In this document: one piece after another, positions 53,888 through 64,000 of the stretch
How positions within the stretch are numbered: the stretch's first letter is position 1
Layout: each line of letters opens with the position of its first letter
From: Sesamum alatum
Lineage: Eukaryota > Streptophyta > Magnoliopsida > Lamiales > Pedaliaceae
DNA length: 64,000 nucleotides
Direction: 5' to 3'
Assembly: GCA_034509735.1 (NCBI GenBank)
Contig: JACGWO010000004.1
Span: 18,891,395 to 18,955,394, forward strand
Program-made: the position numbers and the translations under genes
Notes under the pieces: model-generated
Seen by the model: the letters and a program-made list of their open reading frames with translations, nothing else
What the model was told of the DNA's origin: nothing
Databases searched by the model: none

Positions 53888-56118
53888 TGAAAGAATCGGT
53901 TACGGCCCGAGAACGCAACGGAAGCGTAAAAAGCATGAATTTAAAGCATAATATTAAACGAGTTCAAAGGGGTGTTCCCTTTGATGTTTTCGGGCATTCG
54001 GTGTTTGTCAAAGCATAAATAAAAGAATGAGAAGATGTTGGACAAGTGGCTAAAGGAAGAAAACAAAAAATACATGAAATGTAAAGAAAACCTACCTTTT
54101 TGTTTACTACACGTATAACCGGTATGTGCGTTGTTTCTTTTCCATTTCTCCTTCTGTTCACTTGAGAATTTAACATAGAATTCCTCTAATTTGTCCACAC
54201 CACACTATAGAATAGATCTCTAATCTATTGCTAGATAGAAATAGAGAAGTGAAGATGAAACACTTCCAAAACAACACTATAGTTTAGTGCCTTTTGGAAT
54301 GTTTTTAAGTTCAACCTTTCCAAAAGGTATGAACACAAAAACGAGAATTTTTTAGAGATTTTTGGAGAGTTTTTTGATGGAAAAATTCGTGCAAGACAAA
54401 GGCCATACAAGTTATGTGAATGGTTTTGTGTATGTAGAGTTGTTGAATTCAAAATTCAACTTCTATAGTTCACTTCCAAAGCAACCTACATACACTCACC
54501 ACTCTCTACATAACCATGCACCATTATAGAAAATAAAACCACCCACCAAATCATATAAAGGCTGGTCACATGTGCCTCACATGTGGAGGATTTTAATTCC
54601 TCCTTCACTTGCTATAAATTGAATTTTTCCATGGACTAGGACTACTATTCTTGGACTTTTATTTAATCTAATTAAATTAAGTCCAAACAAATTCCATTGG
54701 GCATTAATTAATCCAATTAATATCAATCCAATTGAAGCCCATAATCTTATTTAATCCAATTAAAGAAATAAGTCCAAAATCTAATTAATTGATCCAATCA
54801 ATTAATTAATCCAAACCCAATAAATTAATCCAATTAATTTAAAGGTTCTAAGTCCAAAAATTAACTAATCCAATTAATTAATTCTTGGACCATCCATCAA
54901 ATGAATTTTCCAATAAATGATCCAATCATTTATTTTTTTACTTGAATTAATTTAATCCAATTAAATTAATTCGCTTCTTCTAGAATTTATTCCAGATTAA
55001 TTCTACCAATTCCATAGTGATTTGTGTGTGACTCTTTAGGTTCACCCTCAGCTAGACTTGGGCTTGTGTCCAACGCAATTGGTCAACTAAATCTAATTTA
55101 ATTAACTGTTTTTCAATTAACCATTAATCGGAAAAACGCCCATCATCATAGGTGCCTGTCTAGCAATGGTCCATGGCACTTGAGACTAGGTGAATGTTAG
55201 CGTGAACGTTTTAGGCTCCCTAGTTCTATACGAGTACAGTCCATCCATCATCCTTCTCCCGGTCTAAGTCTAGGGTATGGAATTTGGCGTCCGTTCCCAT
55301 CTTGGACTAGACAACTATGCTCAATAACTCGAGACACGTTTGCTCTATTGATCAACGTAGGAAACCATTCCCTACTTGACCAATTGCTGTGGCCGCAGAC
55401 TTAAAGAGTTTTAAACCATTTCAGAGCACATAGGAGACTCGACTGTCATATTCTAACAGGTGACGAATCCTATCTTGGAATCTACCGACCTCAATATATA
55501 TTCCGAGTGCACTGGATAAGGTTTATGATGAACGTATCCCAGATACGGACATCTCTTGCCAGACCCTAGATACAACCTTTATATGCATGTGACTGTCATG
55601 ATTCCTCAAGTCCGAGGACTAATCTCGTACTATCGGAGCTGGGAATTCCAGTAATACCGACCAAGCCTCCAAGGCTTCCATATGACGATTCCTGCGAATC
55701 AGTTCAGTCAGCTGACACCCTTGTCAACTAACCCACTAATATTGCACAGACATCCAACGTCTATAGCCGATAAAACACGGCACTCATCCAATGAATGCAA
55801 TCCTCAGTGCAAGTCTCTATAGGACCCTCGATGCCGTGTCTTGAGGTCCTCGACTTGAAACATTCCAGACCAACCATCAGAAGTTGGTTTCATACTGCCA
55901 TCCAATGCGCAGCTCAACTACATAGGTTATCCAATTGGTCTGTGGGCATTTTTTGTGACGTTAAAACGTCGTTTAACGTAATTAGTAAGCACAACAAACA
56001 CATAGTGCCAAGGATGAATACTTACTATATTGATCATGTCAATATTACTCTAATAAAGATTGCTAAATAGTACCCAAAACCGCCAATCCAATTTGCTTTC
56101 TGGTCACCTATTCTAACA
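53888..56118 (-). mobile_element. 3' LTR of J
   Basis: 2231 bp, TGAAAGAATCGG to CACCTATTCTAACA. Complete copy of the F/G/J/K LTR family. Carries the agctagacttgg block near 55052 and a mutated shared block (tctagcaatggtccatgg near 55160). Confidence 0.93.
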
Positions 56119-56130
56119 ATCTCCCACTTG

Positions 56131-57833
56131 ACCTAAAGCCAATCACCAATGTCGCTCAGACATATTTGAGCATGAGTAATCTGCGATATCTGGCTCGGTC
56201 TCACGGGTCTACCTTATCTCTGCCAAGATGATTCGGTCCAGCCGCACGTCATCTCTTCATCCCATTGCTCCAAGCAAATGGTACTGTCTAAGAATTTTCC
56301 TGGATCCGTGATGAGATCTCGGTCCTTTAGCTTGCACTATAGCCATGTTGTTATCCTCCAAGGAAACTACTGACTTTGCCGTGCTAGGCACCACACCCAA
56401 CCATTGGATGTGGTTTTTGATCCAAACCACTCTCCGGAGCAACTTCTGAAGTTGCCATACATTCAACTTTCATGGTCCGTCATGGTGTCCTGCTTGAAAC
56501 CTTTCCAAGCCACCACCTTACAATTAAGCCTGAATACATGTTCATACTGAGACTAGATATTATTCACATGATCCTGGAAGCTAGTATCGCTATAGCCTTC
56601 CAAAATCAACTCTCCATAGAACGTGAATCAAGAACACTTCTTTAATCCTTATTGAGGTATTAAAGATTGTTCTCAACAGTAGTCTACTACCTCCTTGGTA
56701 CACACCCAATTTCCGTCGTTATGCCAAAAGCATACACAACATCAGGTCTAATGCACCAAACAACATGCCCATGCTGCCTACGGCAAAGACATAGGGGATG
56801 TCAAACATCTAAGCATCCTCATCAGTCAACCCTGACTAAGTCTTGGACAGCTTAACCCTATATATAGGAATCCAATTCCTTTCATGGAGAATTGCGTGAA
56901 TAACGTTCTTGTTTTAGTGTTTCCTAACATCTTTATCATTCCAAATGAATAAAACATTACACACTTTAAACACTAGGAACACAACTAAACTCCCACTGAC
57001 CCTCAAGCTCATTACTGATCGAGTCTACCCCGTATGAACTCATCAAAACGAATATTCCAATTACATGGAGTTCCAAACCTAGTTTGAATTCCACGTTGAA
57101 TTACACGGTTCCAAGCCATTGATTCGATCTAATGTCCAAAATGCTTCTCCTTATGTCTTTTGGATTATAATCCAATTGACCGGACTGACCCAGGAACCTG
57201 TACCTCTCAAGTATCTAGGATATCCTAATCGTCCTTAGGAGAAGTGGAATATAGTTAGTGGGCAAACTCGATTACAAATGATGTTTGCTATATCGTACTG
57301 AGGTGTCTCTCTACTTGATTCCTCAAGGAGCTGCTCCTTACACCGGTTATCCTCTGAAATCCAATTTCCCTTAGGACAACACATAAACCTGTGCAAACCT
57401 AGTTTGCCTCGCACGAGTCCCTTGACGTATGCAAGACCATCCTACATACTCAAGTACTTTGTAGGATACAGGCTTGCCATGCCATATCAATATGGTGTCT
57501 GGGCCATGATCTTTAGAAAGTGCCATGTTTTACAACTTGGCTACTGTCTTAAGAACACGCCTAGATGGCCCAAGGTAGTTCAGTGAAAACACCGATCGAA
57601 CCATGTCCAACAAGGTTCGATTCCTCCCTTATCAGAGACGTCGTTCAATTGTGGCGCTTCAGGAAGAATTCCACTGCGTGAGAATTCCATTCTCATTTAG
57701 ATACATCAAGAGCTCCCACTAAATACACATTACTCGATCCAATGAAAAGTTAATTTTGCAACCAGTTTGGTTCCCACTTCAAATCTAATTCCCTAAGCCT
57801 TCCAAAGGCCCTTAGACTTGTGAACCCTCTACT
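56131..57833 (-). pseudogene. pol: Degenerate copia pol of J (RNase H, RT scraps, integrase end)
   Basis: 56257-56466 has WLGVVPSTAKSVVSLEDNNM and AKGPRSHHGSRKILRQYHLL, the third-acid part of RNase H. Recognisable nucleotide blocks of RT follow (near 56760-57060), with integrase core end near 57420-57640 (complement of LLDMVRS and IWHGKP segments) to the EVENQT area near 57775. Indels every few tens of bases make translation impossible. The oldest copia coding region in the window. Confidence 0.8.
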
Positions 57834-58007
57834 GGTCTTGTGACGTTCCTAAGATTTTATGAATAATTGAGAGTTTAATTAGTAATTATTAAGAAAATTT
57901 GATTTAATTATAAATAAATTATAGATTGAAATGAAACATGATAAAACTTGAACGGAATAAATTGGAACTCATTATAATATTTGTGAACGAATTATATTAA
58001 TTATAAA

Positions 58008-58027
58008 ATATAATAATAATAATAATA

Positions 58028-58073
<46 letters not shown>
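58008..58073. repeat. (AAT)n microsatellite
   Basis: About 20 near-perfect AAT units with one interruption (ataataataTAATAAT). The Ile-rich minus-strand ORF over it is an artefact. Confidence 0.95.
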
Positions 58074-58074
<1 letters not shown>

Positions 58075-58223
58075 TTTATATAGAAAGTGGGGTGGAAATC
58101 ACCCCACCACCTCCTCAATTGTTTAATAAACATATATATATGTACCAAATACATAAGCCACATTCTCATAGCACACAGACATTCTTTTCAACTTTTCAAT
58201 ATCATACCAAACACATTCTCTCG

Positions 58224-58349
58224 GGAAGAAGACGGGTATGGAAAGTTTTAGTTTTTATTTATATTAATTTATATAATTATATTATGGAAGAAGACGGGTA
58301 TGGAGATTTTTAGTTTTTAATTTATATTAATTTATATAATTATATTATG
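58224..58349. repeat. 62-bp tandem duplication
   Basis: Two units starting GGAAGAAGACGGGTATGG at 58224 and 58286, nearly identical through tatataattatattatg. Confidence 0.93.
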
Positions 58350-59428
58350 TAATTAGTCCATTTACTAAATGTAGTTTATATTGACCGATTTACTATTTAA
58401 TCGGAAAAATTTATGAGTTTGACTAGCTAAACTAGTGTTGAATTAAATATCACATTTGATTTAAAATTGCTATAACTGGGTAACTAAATTACTATATTTG
58501 CTACATTTAATCACTACTGTAGTTAATGTATTCAATTTCATCGGGTGTATTGATTAAATACTTAATTATATATATATATATATTGGTGTTTAATGATATT
58601 ATATAATAGCGAGGAATTGATGGAATTAATAGAAATATTATTAAAAAGTTTATTTAAGAAATTATAAGATTTTTATAATAATTTAAGTTAGGAATATTAT
58701 TAACACCGGTAGTTATAACGATATGAGGGTTTTATAGAATGAATTTGTCTAAGTTAGTTGATTAATTAAAAGTACACTTGAGAAGTGTAGAAGGTTAAGT
58801 TATTTAAAATAAAATAGAACGGAGGCTTGGATTTCTGTATAAATAGAACTATGCGATTATTATATAATATCTTAATTAGAATTTACGTATGAGTTATTGA
58901 TTGTATAAATTATAATTTACTATAGGACGTGACGATAGAGTGCAAGGTTGAGCAGCCCTTCGTGTTGACAAACCAATTTTGAGATTTGAGGTAAGTATAG
59001 CTAATTGGTTTATATATATTTATATGAATATAAATATTATTTATTGGATTTATATATATAAATACTTATATGCTTATGTGAGTATTTATGTTGAATGTTT
59101 GATATATATATATATATATTGAGATATTGGATATATATATATATATGGATTGTTTTATATACTCGATCATGGGGTGTCGATTGTGATTAAGATTATCTTT
59201 ATATCTGTGGAATTGCTATTATGTGCTAAAGTGTGATTATGCTTCACGGATGTTGGCTGAATGATTGCGGGGTTGTATGATTGATTGTGATATGAAATCA
59301 AACAGGAATGGTATTGACGACTGAATGATTAAGATGAAACGATGACTTAACTAACTGGGGAGCATACTCAATGGCTTACAATGATACGATCGATGACGAG
59401 CTGTGTCTTGTCATTGATCAATGGAGAT

Positions 59429-59550
59429 GATGGGATACACACGAGCTATGTGCTGTGTGATATCAGTGAAGATGGGATACACACGAGCTGTGTGTTGTGT
59501 GGTATCAGTGAGGATGAGATACACACGACCTGTGTGCTGTGTGATATCAG
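59429..59550. repeat. 42-bp tandem repeat, three copies
   Basis: Units start at 59429, 59471 and 59513 (GATGGGATACACACGAGCTG, then tgtgctgtgtgatatcagtg). Each contains the palindrome TGATATCA or a variant and the near-palindromic cacacgagctgtgtg. Confidence 0.93.
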
Positions 59551-60103
59551 AAAACAAAAGAGAGTGGAAGGAGTATTGTGATTGAGATGATGATGATGAT
59601 GATAGCCAGCTAAGCTCATTGAGTGATGCACTCCAGGTTGGATAAGCAGGGCCCTAAGGAAATAACTAAAATGTCTCTATTATGTCTCGAGTTAATATGT
59701 TATTGTAGCTATGTGATTTCTTATCTGTTGTAGTGTATGTCGCATGTTGGATTGTGTTGGTATACTTATTTTATACATGATTGGATGCTCATATACTTAT
59801 ATACAGACCAAAAGGCTATACTTTTTGAGTAAGCAACTCATTCCTTGCAACACACATTTCAGGAGATAGGTCACACGGACTAATACCATAAGATCTTGAG
59901 CCGTGCCATGGCACTGAATAGGTGGGTTAGCCTTGACATCGGAGGTGGAAGTTTTTGGCTATGTAATTAAAATATCCTAGTATTTTAGTGCTTGTTGTAA
60001 GATTTTGGACAGTTGGACGGTGGTTATATTTTTCTTAAGTTATGTACAGTGGTGGGAAGTAAATATAAGGTTTTTGGCTATGTTTATGATCTAATGTCAT
60101 ATA

Positions 60104-61737
60104 TGTTAGAATAGGTGATCGGAAAGCCAATTAGATTGGCCTTGATGTAATCTATTTTTGACAATGTCATTGTAATTGTAATATTCTTATAGAATAAAGT
60201 GAGTATTTATGTTTGGCAGTTCCATTTGTTGTGCTTGCTATTTATGTTTATTCCATTAACATCACAACAAAGCCCACAGGCCAAATGAACAAGCCATGTA
60301 GTTGGGCTGCGCATTGGATGGCAGCTATGAAACTAACTTCTAAGGGTTAAGTCTGACACGTTCCAAGTCGAGGACCTTGAGACAAGGCATCGAGAGTCCT
60401 ATACAGACTTGCACTAAGGATAACATTCATCGGATGAGTGTCGTGTTTCATCGGCGATAGACGTTGGACGTCTATGCAATATTAGTGGGTTAGTTGACAA
60501 GAATGTCAGCTGACTGAACTGACTCGCGGGAATCATCATATGGAAGCCTTGGAGGCTTGGTCGGTATGACTGGGATGCCCGGCTCCGATAGTACGAGATT
60601 AGTCCTCGGACTTGAGGATTCATGGCAGCCACATGCATATGATGGCTGTATGTAGCATCTGGCAAGAGATGTCAGTATTTGGGATACGTTCATCATAAGC
60701 CTTATACAGTGCAATCGGAATATGTATTGAGGACGGTGGATTCCAAGATAGGATCCGTCACCTGTCAGTATATGACAATCGAGTCTCCTATGCGCTCTGA
60801 GACAGTTTAAACTCTTATAATTCTGTGGCCACGCGATTGGTCGAGTAGGGAATGATTTCCTACGTCGATCGATAGAGTAAACATGCCTCGAGTTACTAAG
60901 CATAGTTGTCGAGTCCAGGACGGGAACTGACGCCCAATTCCATGCCCTAGACTTAGACCGGGAGATGAATGATGGAAGGACCGTACTCGTATGAAACTCG
61001 GGAGCCTAAATGTTCACGCCAACATTCACCTAGTCTCTAGTGCCACAGACCGTTGCTAGACGGCCACCCATGGTGACGGGCGTTTTTCTGATTAATGGTT
61101 AATCGGAAAATAATTAATTAAATTAGATTTAATTGATCAATTGTGTTGGACACAAGCCCAAGTCTAGCTGAGGGTGAACTTAATGAGTCACACACAAATC
61201 ACTTTGGATTTGACGGAGTTAATTTGGAATTAATTCTAGAAGAAGCGAATAAATTTGATTCGATTAAATTTATTCAAGAGAGAAAATAAATGATTGGATC
61301 ATTTATTGAGAAATCCATTTGATGGATGGTCCAAGAATTAATTAATTGGATTAGGTAACTTTTTGGACTAAGGACCTTTAAATTAATTGGATTAATTTAT
61401 TGGGTTTTGGCTAGAATAGTTGATTGGATCAATTATTCTTAATTTGGACTTATGTTTATTTAATTGGATTAAATAAATAATTGGGTTTCAATTGGATTGA
61501 AATTAATTAGATTAATTAATGCCCAATGGATACATGTTTGGCTTTCTTTCCACCATCTTCAACTACGGATGATCGGTCTTTCTCTTAGTGATTGGTCTAT
61601 ATGTTCCTGTTGGCCTAACCGGTTTTAAATACAAATCCAAAAACATAAAGGTCCAAGTCCATTTTTTCATGCAAGTTGAAGCTAGTTAAGGAGGAGTTTC
61701 AATTCTTCCACATGTGTACATGATGTGCACGAAATTA
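60104..61737 (+). mobile_element. Copia LTR K, truncated
   Basis: Starts TGTTAGAATAGGTGATCGG after ATATA, with no polypurine tract, so it is the outer end of a 5' or solo LTR. Matches the F/G/J family (complement) up to the cacatgtgtacatgatgtgc area near 61720, then joins LTR L. About 600 bp of R/U5 are missing. Confidence 0.85.
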
Positions 61738-63637
61738 TGTTGATTTATGAATAAAGCAGTGAAATTCATATGGCATTGCTTTGTTTGCGATCACTTCTAC
61801 TTGCTTTTTACATATCTGTTCGCTACGCAAACAAAACCCACGGACTGAGAATCTATTTCGGGGACTGGGACTACGCTTGGAGGTAGGTCCATGAAATCAG
61901 TCTTGCCAAATCAGTCCAGAAATCTCCAAGTCAAGGAATCTCGAAAATGGGTATCGAGATTCCCTTTGAGACTTGCACTAAGCATCTGTTGTCGTGTTTC
62001 ATCGACGGGTGACGAAGGTCGTCTAAGCAGTGTTAGTGGGTTAGCCTGCTAGGAAGCAGCTGACTGAGGTGACTCGCGGGAACCGTCTTACGGAGGACCT
62101 TGAGTATGGTCAGCAAGGTATGACGTGTGTTCCCGGTTCCAACGGTACAGGTCAAGTCCTTTGACTTGAGGAACTGCTGAGTTTACCTGTATGTCGGGTC
62201 TGTATCTTAGATATGGTGAGAGATTGCCAAGAAGCACTTGAGTACTCATAAGCCATGTCTAGTGCAGCTCTGGTATACAGAGTGACAGTAGTTTCCAAGA
62301 AAGGATCTGTCTCCTGTCAAAAGGCATTGACAGTTGAGTCTCACGTATGCTCTGTGTCTTGTCCCTAAAATCTGTGGCCACAGTAACTGAACAGAAGGGA
62401 AGGATTCCCTTGCGGCGTTTAGTAAGGACAGACCAACACTTAGGTCCAAAATGGGTATCTGCATTTTCCGTGCCCTAGACCCTAAGTGGTGAGACCGTAG
62501 ACAGAAGGACAAGTGTACTGTTAGAACCTAAATGTTCATCCCCGAATATTTCACCTAGTCTCTAGTTCCATGGACAGTTGCTAGATGGCCACCCATGGTA
62601 ACGGACGAATTCTAGGAATCCAACCAAGTCTAGCTGAAAGGTGAGCTTAAAGAGTCACACACTATCCACACACACATTTAGTATTTAATTTAGAATTAAA
62701 TATTGGAGAATAGGAATGATTAAATTGGATTTAATCGGGTCCTTTATTTTCTTGGAGAATTAATTCCTTCTATTTGATAAAAGGAATTATATTAATAAAT
62801 TAGATTTATTAAGGAAATTTATTTAATGGGCTTAAAATAAATATTTATATTTATTTGGCCTCTTGGAATATTTAAATAGGTTTTAAATATTCCATTAAAT
62901 TAAACCAACGGTTGAGATGGAAAGGAGAGATGGATGGCTAGGATTGATTTGACTTGGTCAAATGCTACTTTGACTAGGATTTTGACCTAGTCAAAGTCCT
63001 AGTCAAAATAGAGTTCTTAGAGTTGGAGTTTGAAGAGGATTAAACTCCTCCTCTATATAAACCCCTAGCCTCCTACAATTGGAGGATGATGATTCTTGAA
63101 AACACACACACAACACACACTCTGTCCTCTCATCTCTCGTCCGCCCCTCTCTCTCTCTCTCACCAAGAAAATATTATTTTTCTTATTCTTTTGTTCTTGG
63201 AATAATTGAACTAAGGAAGATCGATCCCGTTAATTCATAACGCGTGGTTGATCTATCCTCTCCAAAATAATACTTGTTCATTGCTAGCACGACGTGCAAG
63301 AATACGTGGGTGGATCGTGTGTCACGATTTGGAGGATCTCAAGAACGAGGTCTTGGTGCAAAACGGGGAACAACGCGAGTAGCCGTTGAAGACGAAAACG
63401 ACAACGGTAGGTCTCGTTTAAGATTTTCGTCCCTCTTTATTTTTTCAATCCTATGGCCTCCATGATTATTGTATGTTGTTTATGTCATGAAATACACCGA
63501 ACACCCGGGAATCTCAAGGGCACACCCCTTGAGCGTGTTCTTTAATTTCTATTAAAGCATGTTTTAATTCCGCAATTTTATTTTATACCGCGCTTCCGCA
63601 TTTGCGCTATTTTCCCGGGACGATCCACAATCTTTTA
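61738..63637 (+). mobile_element. Copia 5' LTR L
   Basis: Family A/C/D/H/I LTR in plus orientation. It lacks the first ~80 bp and begins in the tatgaataaagcagtg region. TATA box ctatataaacc at 63053-63063, CT-rich transcribed leader (63130-63165), and end gatccacaatctttta (the family end CA is mutated to TA). The primer site follows at 63639. Confidence 0.9.
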
Positions 63638-63638
63638 G

Positions 63639-63652
63639 TGGTATCAAAGCCC
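63639..63652 (+). other. Primer-binding site of L
   Basis: TGGTATCAAAGCCC, one base after the LTR and one difference from the H site. Confidence 0.92.
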
Positions 63653-64000
63653 AGTTCAGTTTATAGGCCTAGGGTTTTATGTGCGTTTTAAGCATGAAAC
63701 GTGTTTTGGCATGTTTTAATTAATTCTTGATTTTCTTGATTGTTGAAGCATGTCGTTTTATTGCTTTTGATTCGTGTGATTTTTGCATATTTGGTATTTT
63801 CTTTTTTTCTTTGGAAACGGGGGGTGGAAATTGAACGGAAAAACGAAGGAACGCCGCAGCCGACCAGCCGGAGGCTGGCCGCGCGCAGCCGTGCGCTGCA
63901 GGCAGGGCAGACGCGCGCATGCAAGGGAAGCCTGCGCGCGGCCGCCCAGCCGGACGCGCAGGGCCGCATGCTGCCATCTAGGCAAGCAGCGCGACCGGGC
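63653..64000 (+). other. Start of the leader of L, with GC-rich tract
   Basis: T-rich sequence for about 170 bp, then a GC-rich tract from about 63850 to the window end whose complement contains gcgcgcaggcttcccttgc, the motif also seen in A, C and H. It shows the normal layout LTR, primer site, T-rich spacer, GC-rich tract that the other elements have lost. The three overlapping minus-strand ORFs here are composition artefacts. Confidence 0.85.

Larger units (their letters stand above)
53888..57833 (-). mobile_element. Copia element J, truncated
   Basis: 3' LTR (53888-56118), polypurine complement (56119-56130) and a heavily decayed pol up to about 57833, where LTR M starts. Inserted in the CACTA transposase; AAGGA (53883-53887) is the left candidate duplication. 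Gag, protease, leader and 5' LTR are absent. Confidence 0.85.
57839..60103 (+). mobile_element. LTR 'M', Ty3/gypsy chromovirus type, incomplete
   Basis: Starts TGTGACGTTCCTAAGATTTT, the kind of start seen in plant Tekay/Del-type LTRs, and continues for at least 2.26 kb of AT-rich, non-coding sequence with internal tandem repeats and a gatagccagctaagctcattg block. It is cut at 60103 by copia LTR K, so its end is not seen. The preceding GGTCT (57834-57838) is a candidate duplication. Confidence 0.6.

Noticed and set aside
58008..58169. Ile/Leu-rich membrane peptide frame
   Set aside because: It is the (AAT)n microsatellite read on the minus strand.
59381..59581. Cys-containing repeat peptide frame (DGIHTS..VLCDISE)
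   Set aside because: Produced by the 42-bp DNA repeat in a non-coding LTR; no gene context.

Overview
The window is plant nuclear heterochromatin made almost entirely of transposable elements. I find no host protein gene, rRNA, tRNA gene or CRISPR array. The evidence for a plant is Ty1/copia polyproteins in the order gag-PR-INT-RT-RNase H, primer sites matching plant initiator tRNA-Met (TGGTATCA...), a plant L1-type LINE whose ORF1 has a DUF4283-like domain, and a CACTA (En/Spm) transposon with a TNP2-type transposase. A eudicot, possibly an asterid, is my guess from the LINE and copia protein style.

Layout, left to right. (1) 1-11833 is one nest. LTR 'F' (minus) carries a LINE 3' end (9432-9985). 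The LINE is abutted by copia element E (1644-9431, plus), and E's 5' LTR is in turn broken by LTR 'D' (1-1643, minus). (2) 11834-13582 is AT-rich DNA with a MITE-like piece and a solo LTR of Ty3/gypsy type. (3) 13583-43922 is a single minus-strand LINE ('LINE1') with matching ~19-20 bp target duplications at its two ends. It is split by about 26 kb of LTR elements: copia A (14523-20330, minus), copia B (20342-31188, plus, itself carrying a 2.2 kb solo LTR flanked by TATTA), a short LTR 'X', and copia C (31247-40310, minus, flanked by GTATC) inserted in X. (4) 44120-53887 is a CACTA transposon: 5' terminus, subterminal repeats and a decayed TNP2 transposase. It is interrupted by a three-deep nest (G containing H containing solo LTR I, flanked by CATTT) and cut at its right by copia J. 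(5) 57839-64000 holds a Ty3/gypsy-type LTR 'M', copia LTR K, and a copia 5' LTR 'L' with primer site and the start of its leader.

All copia LTRs begin TGTTAGAATAGG and share an internal block around CCATGGACCGTTGCTAGA. They end in at least four different ways, so they behave as a set of mosaic families: A/C/D/H/I/L, E/S1, F/G/J/K, and B. Coding regions are mostly broken by frameshifts and by stops that look like C-to-T or G-to-A transitions. The integrase of C is the longest open frame (413 codons) and C has the most similar LTR pair, so C is probably the youngest insertion.

The observation I rate highest is in the untranslated leaders of A, B, C and E. Each leader has two consecutive stem-loops with nearly the same palindromic loop (TGTCTCACGAGTCGTG or close) and stems that differ in sequence yet still pair. 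They lie about 370-470 nt upstream of gag, as expected for an RNA dimerisation or packaging element. The leaders of A, C and E also share a ~390-420 bp segment bounded by inverted repeats that is nearly absent from B, and a GC-rich tract in which three elements have independent rearrangement junctions.
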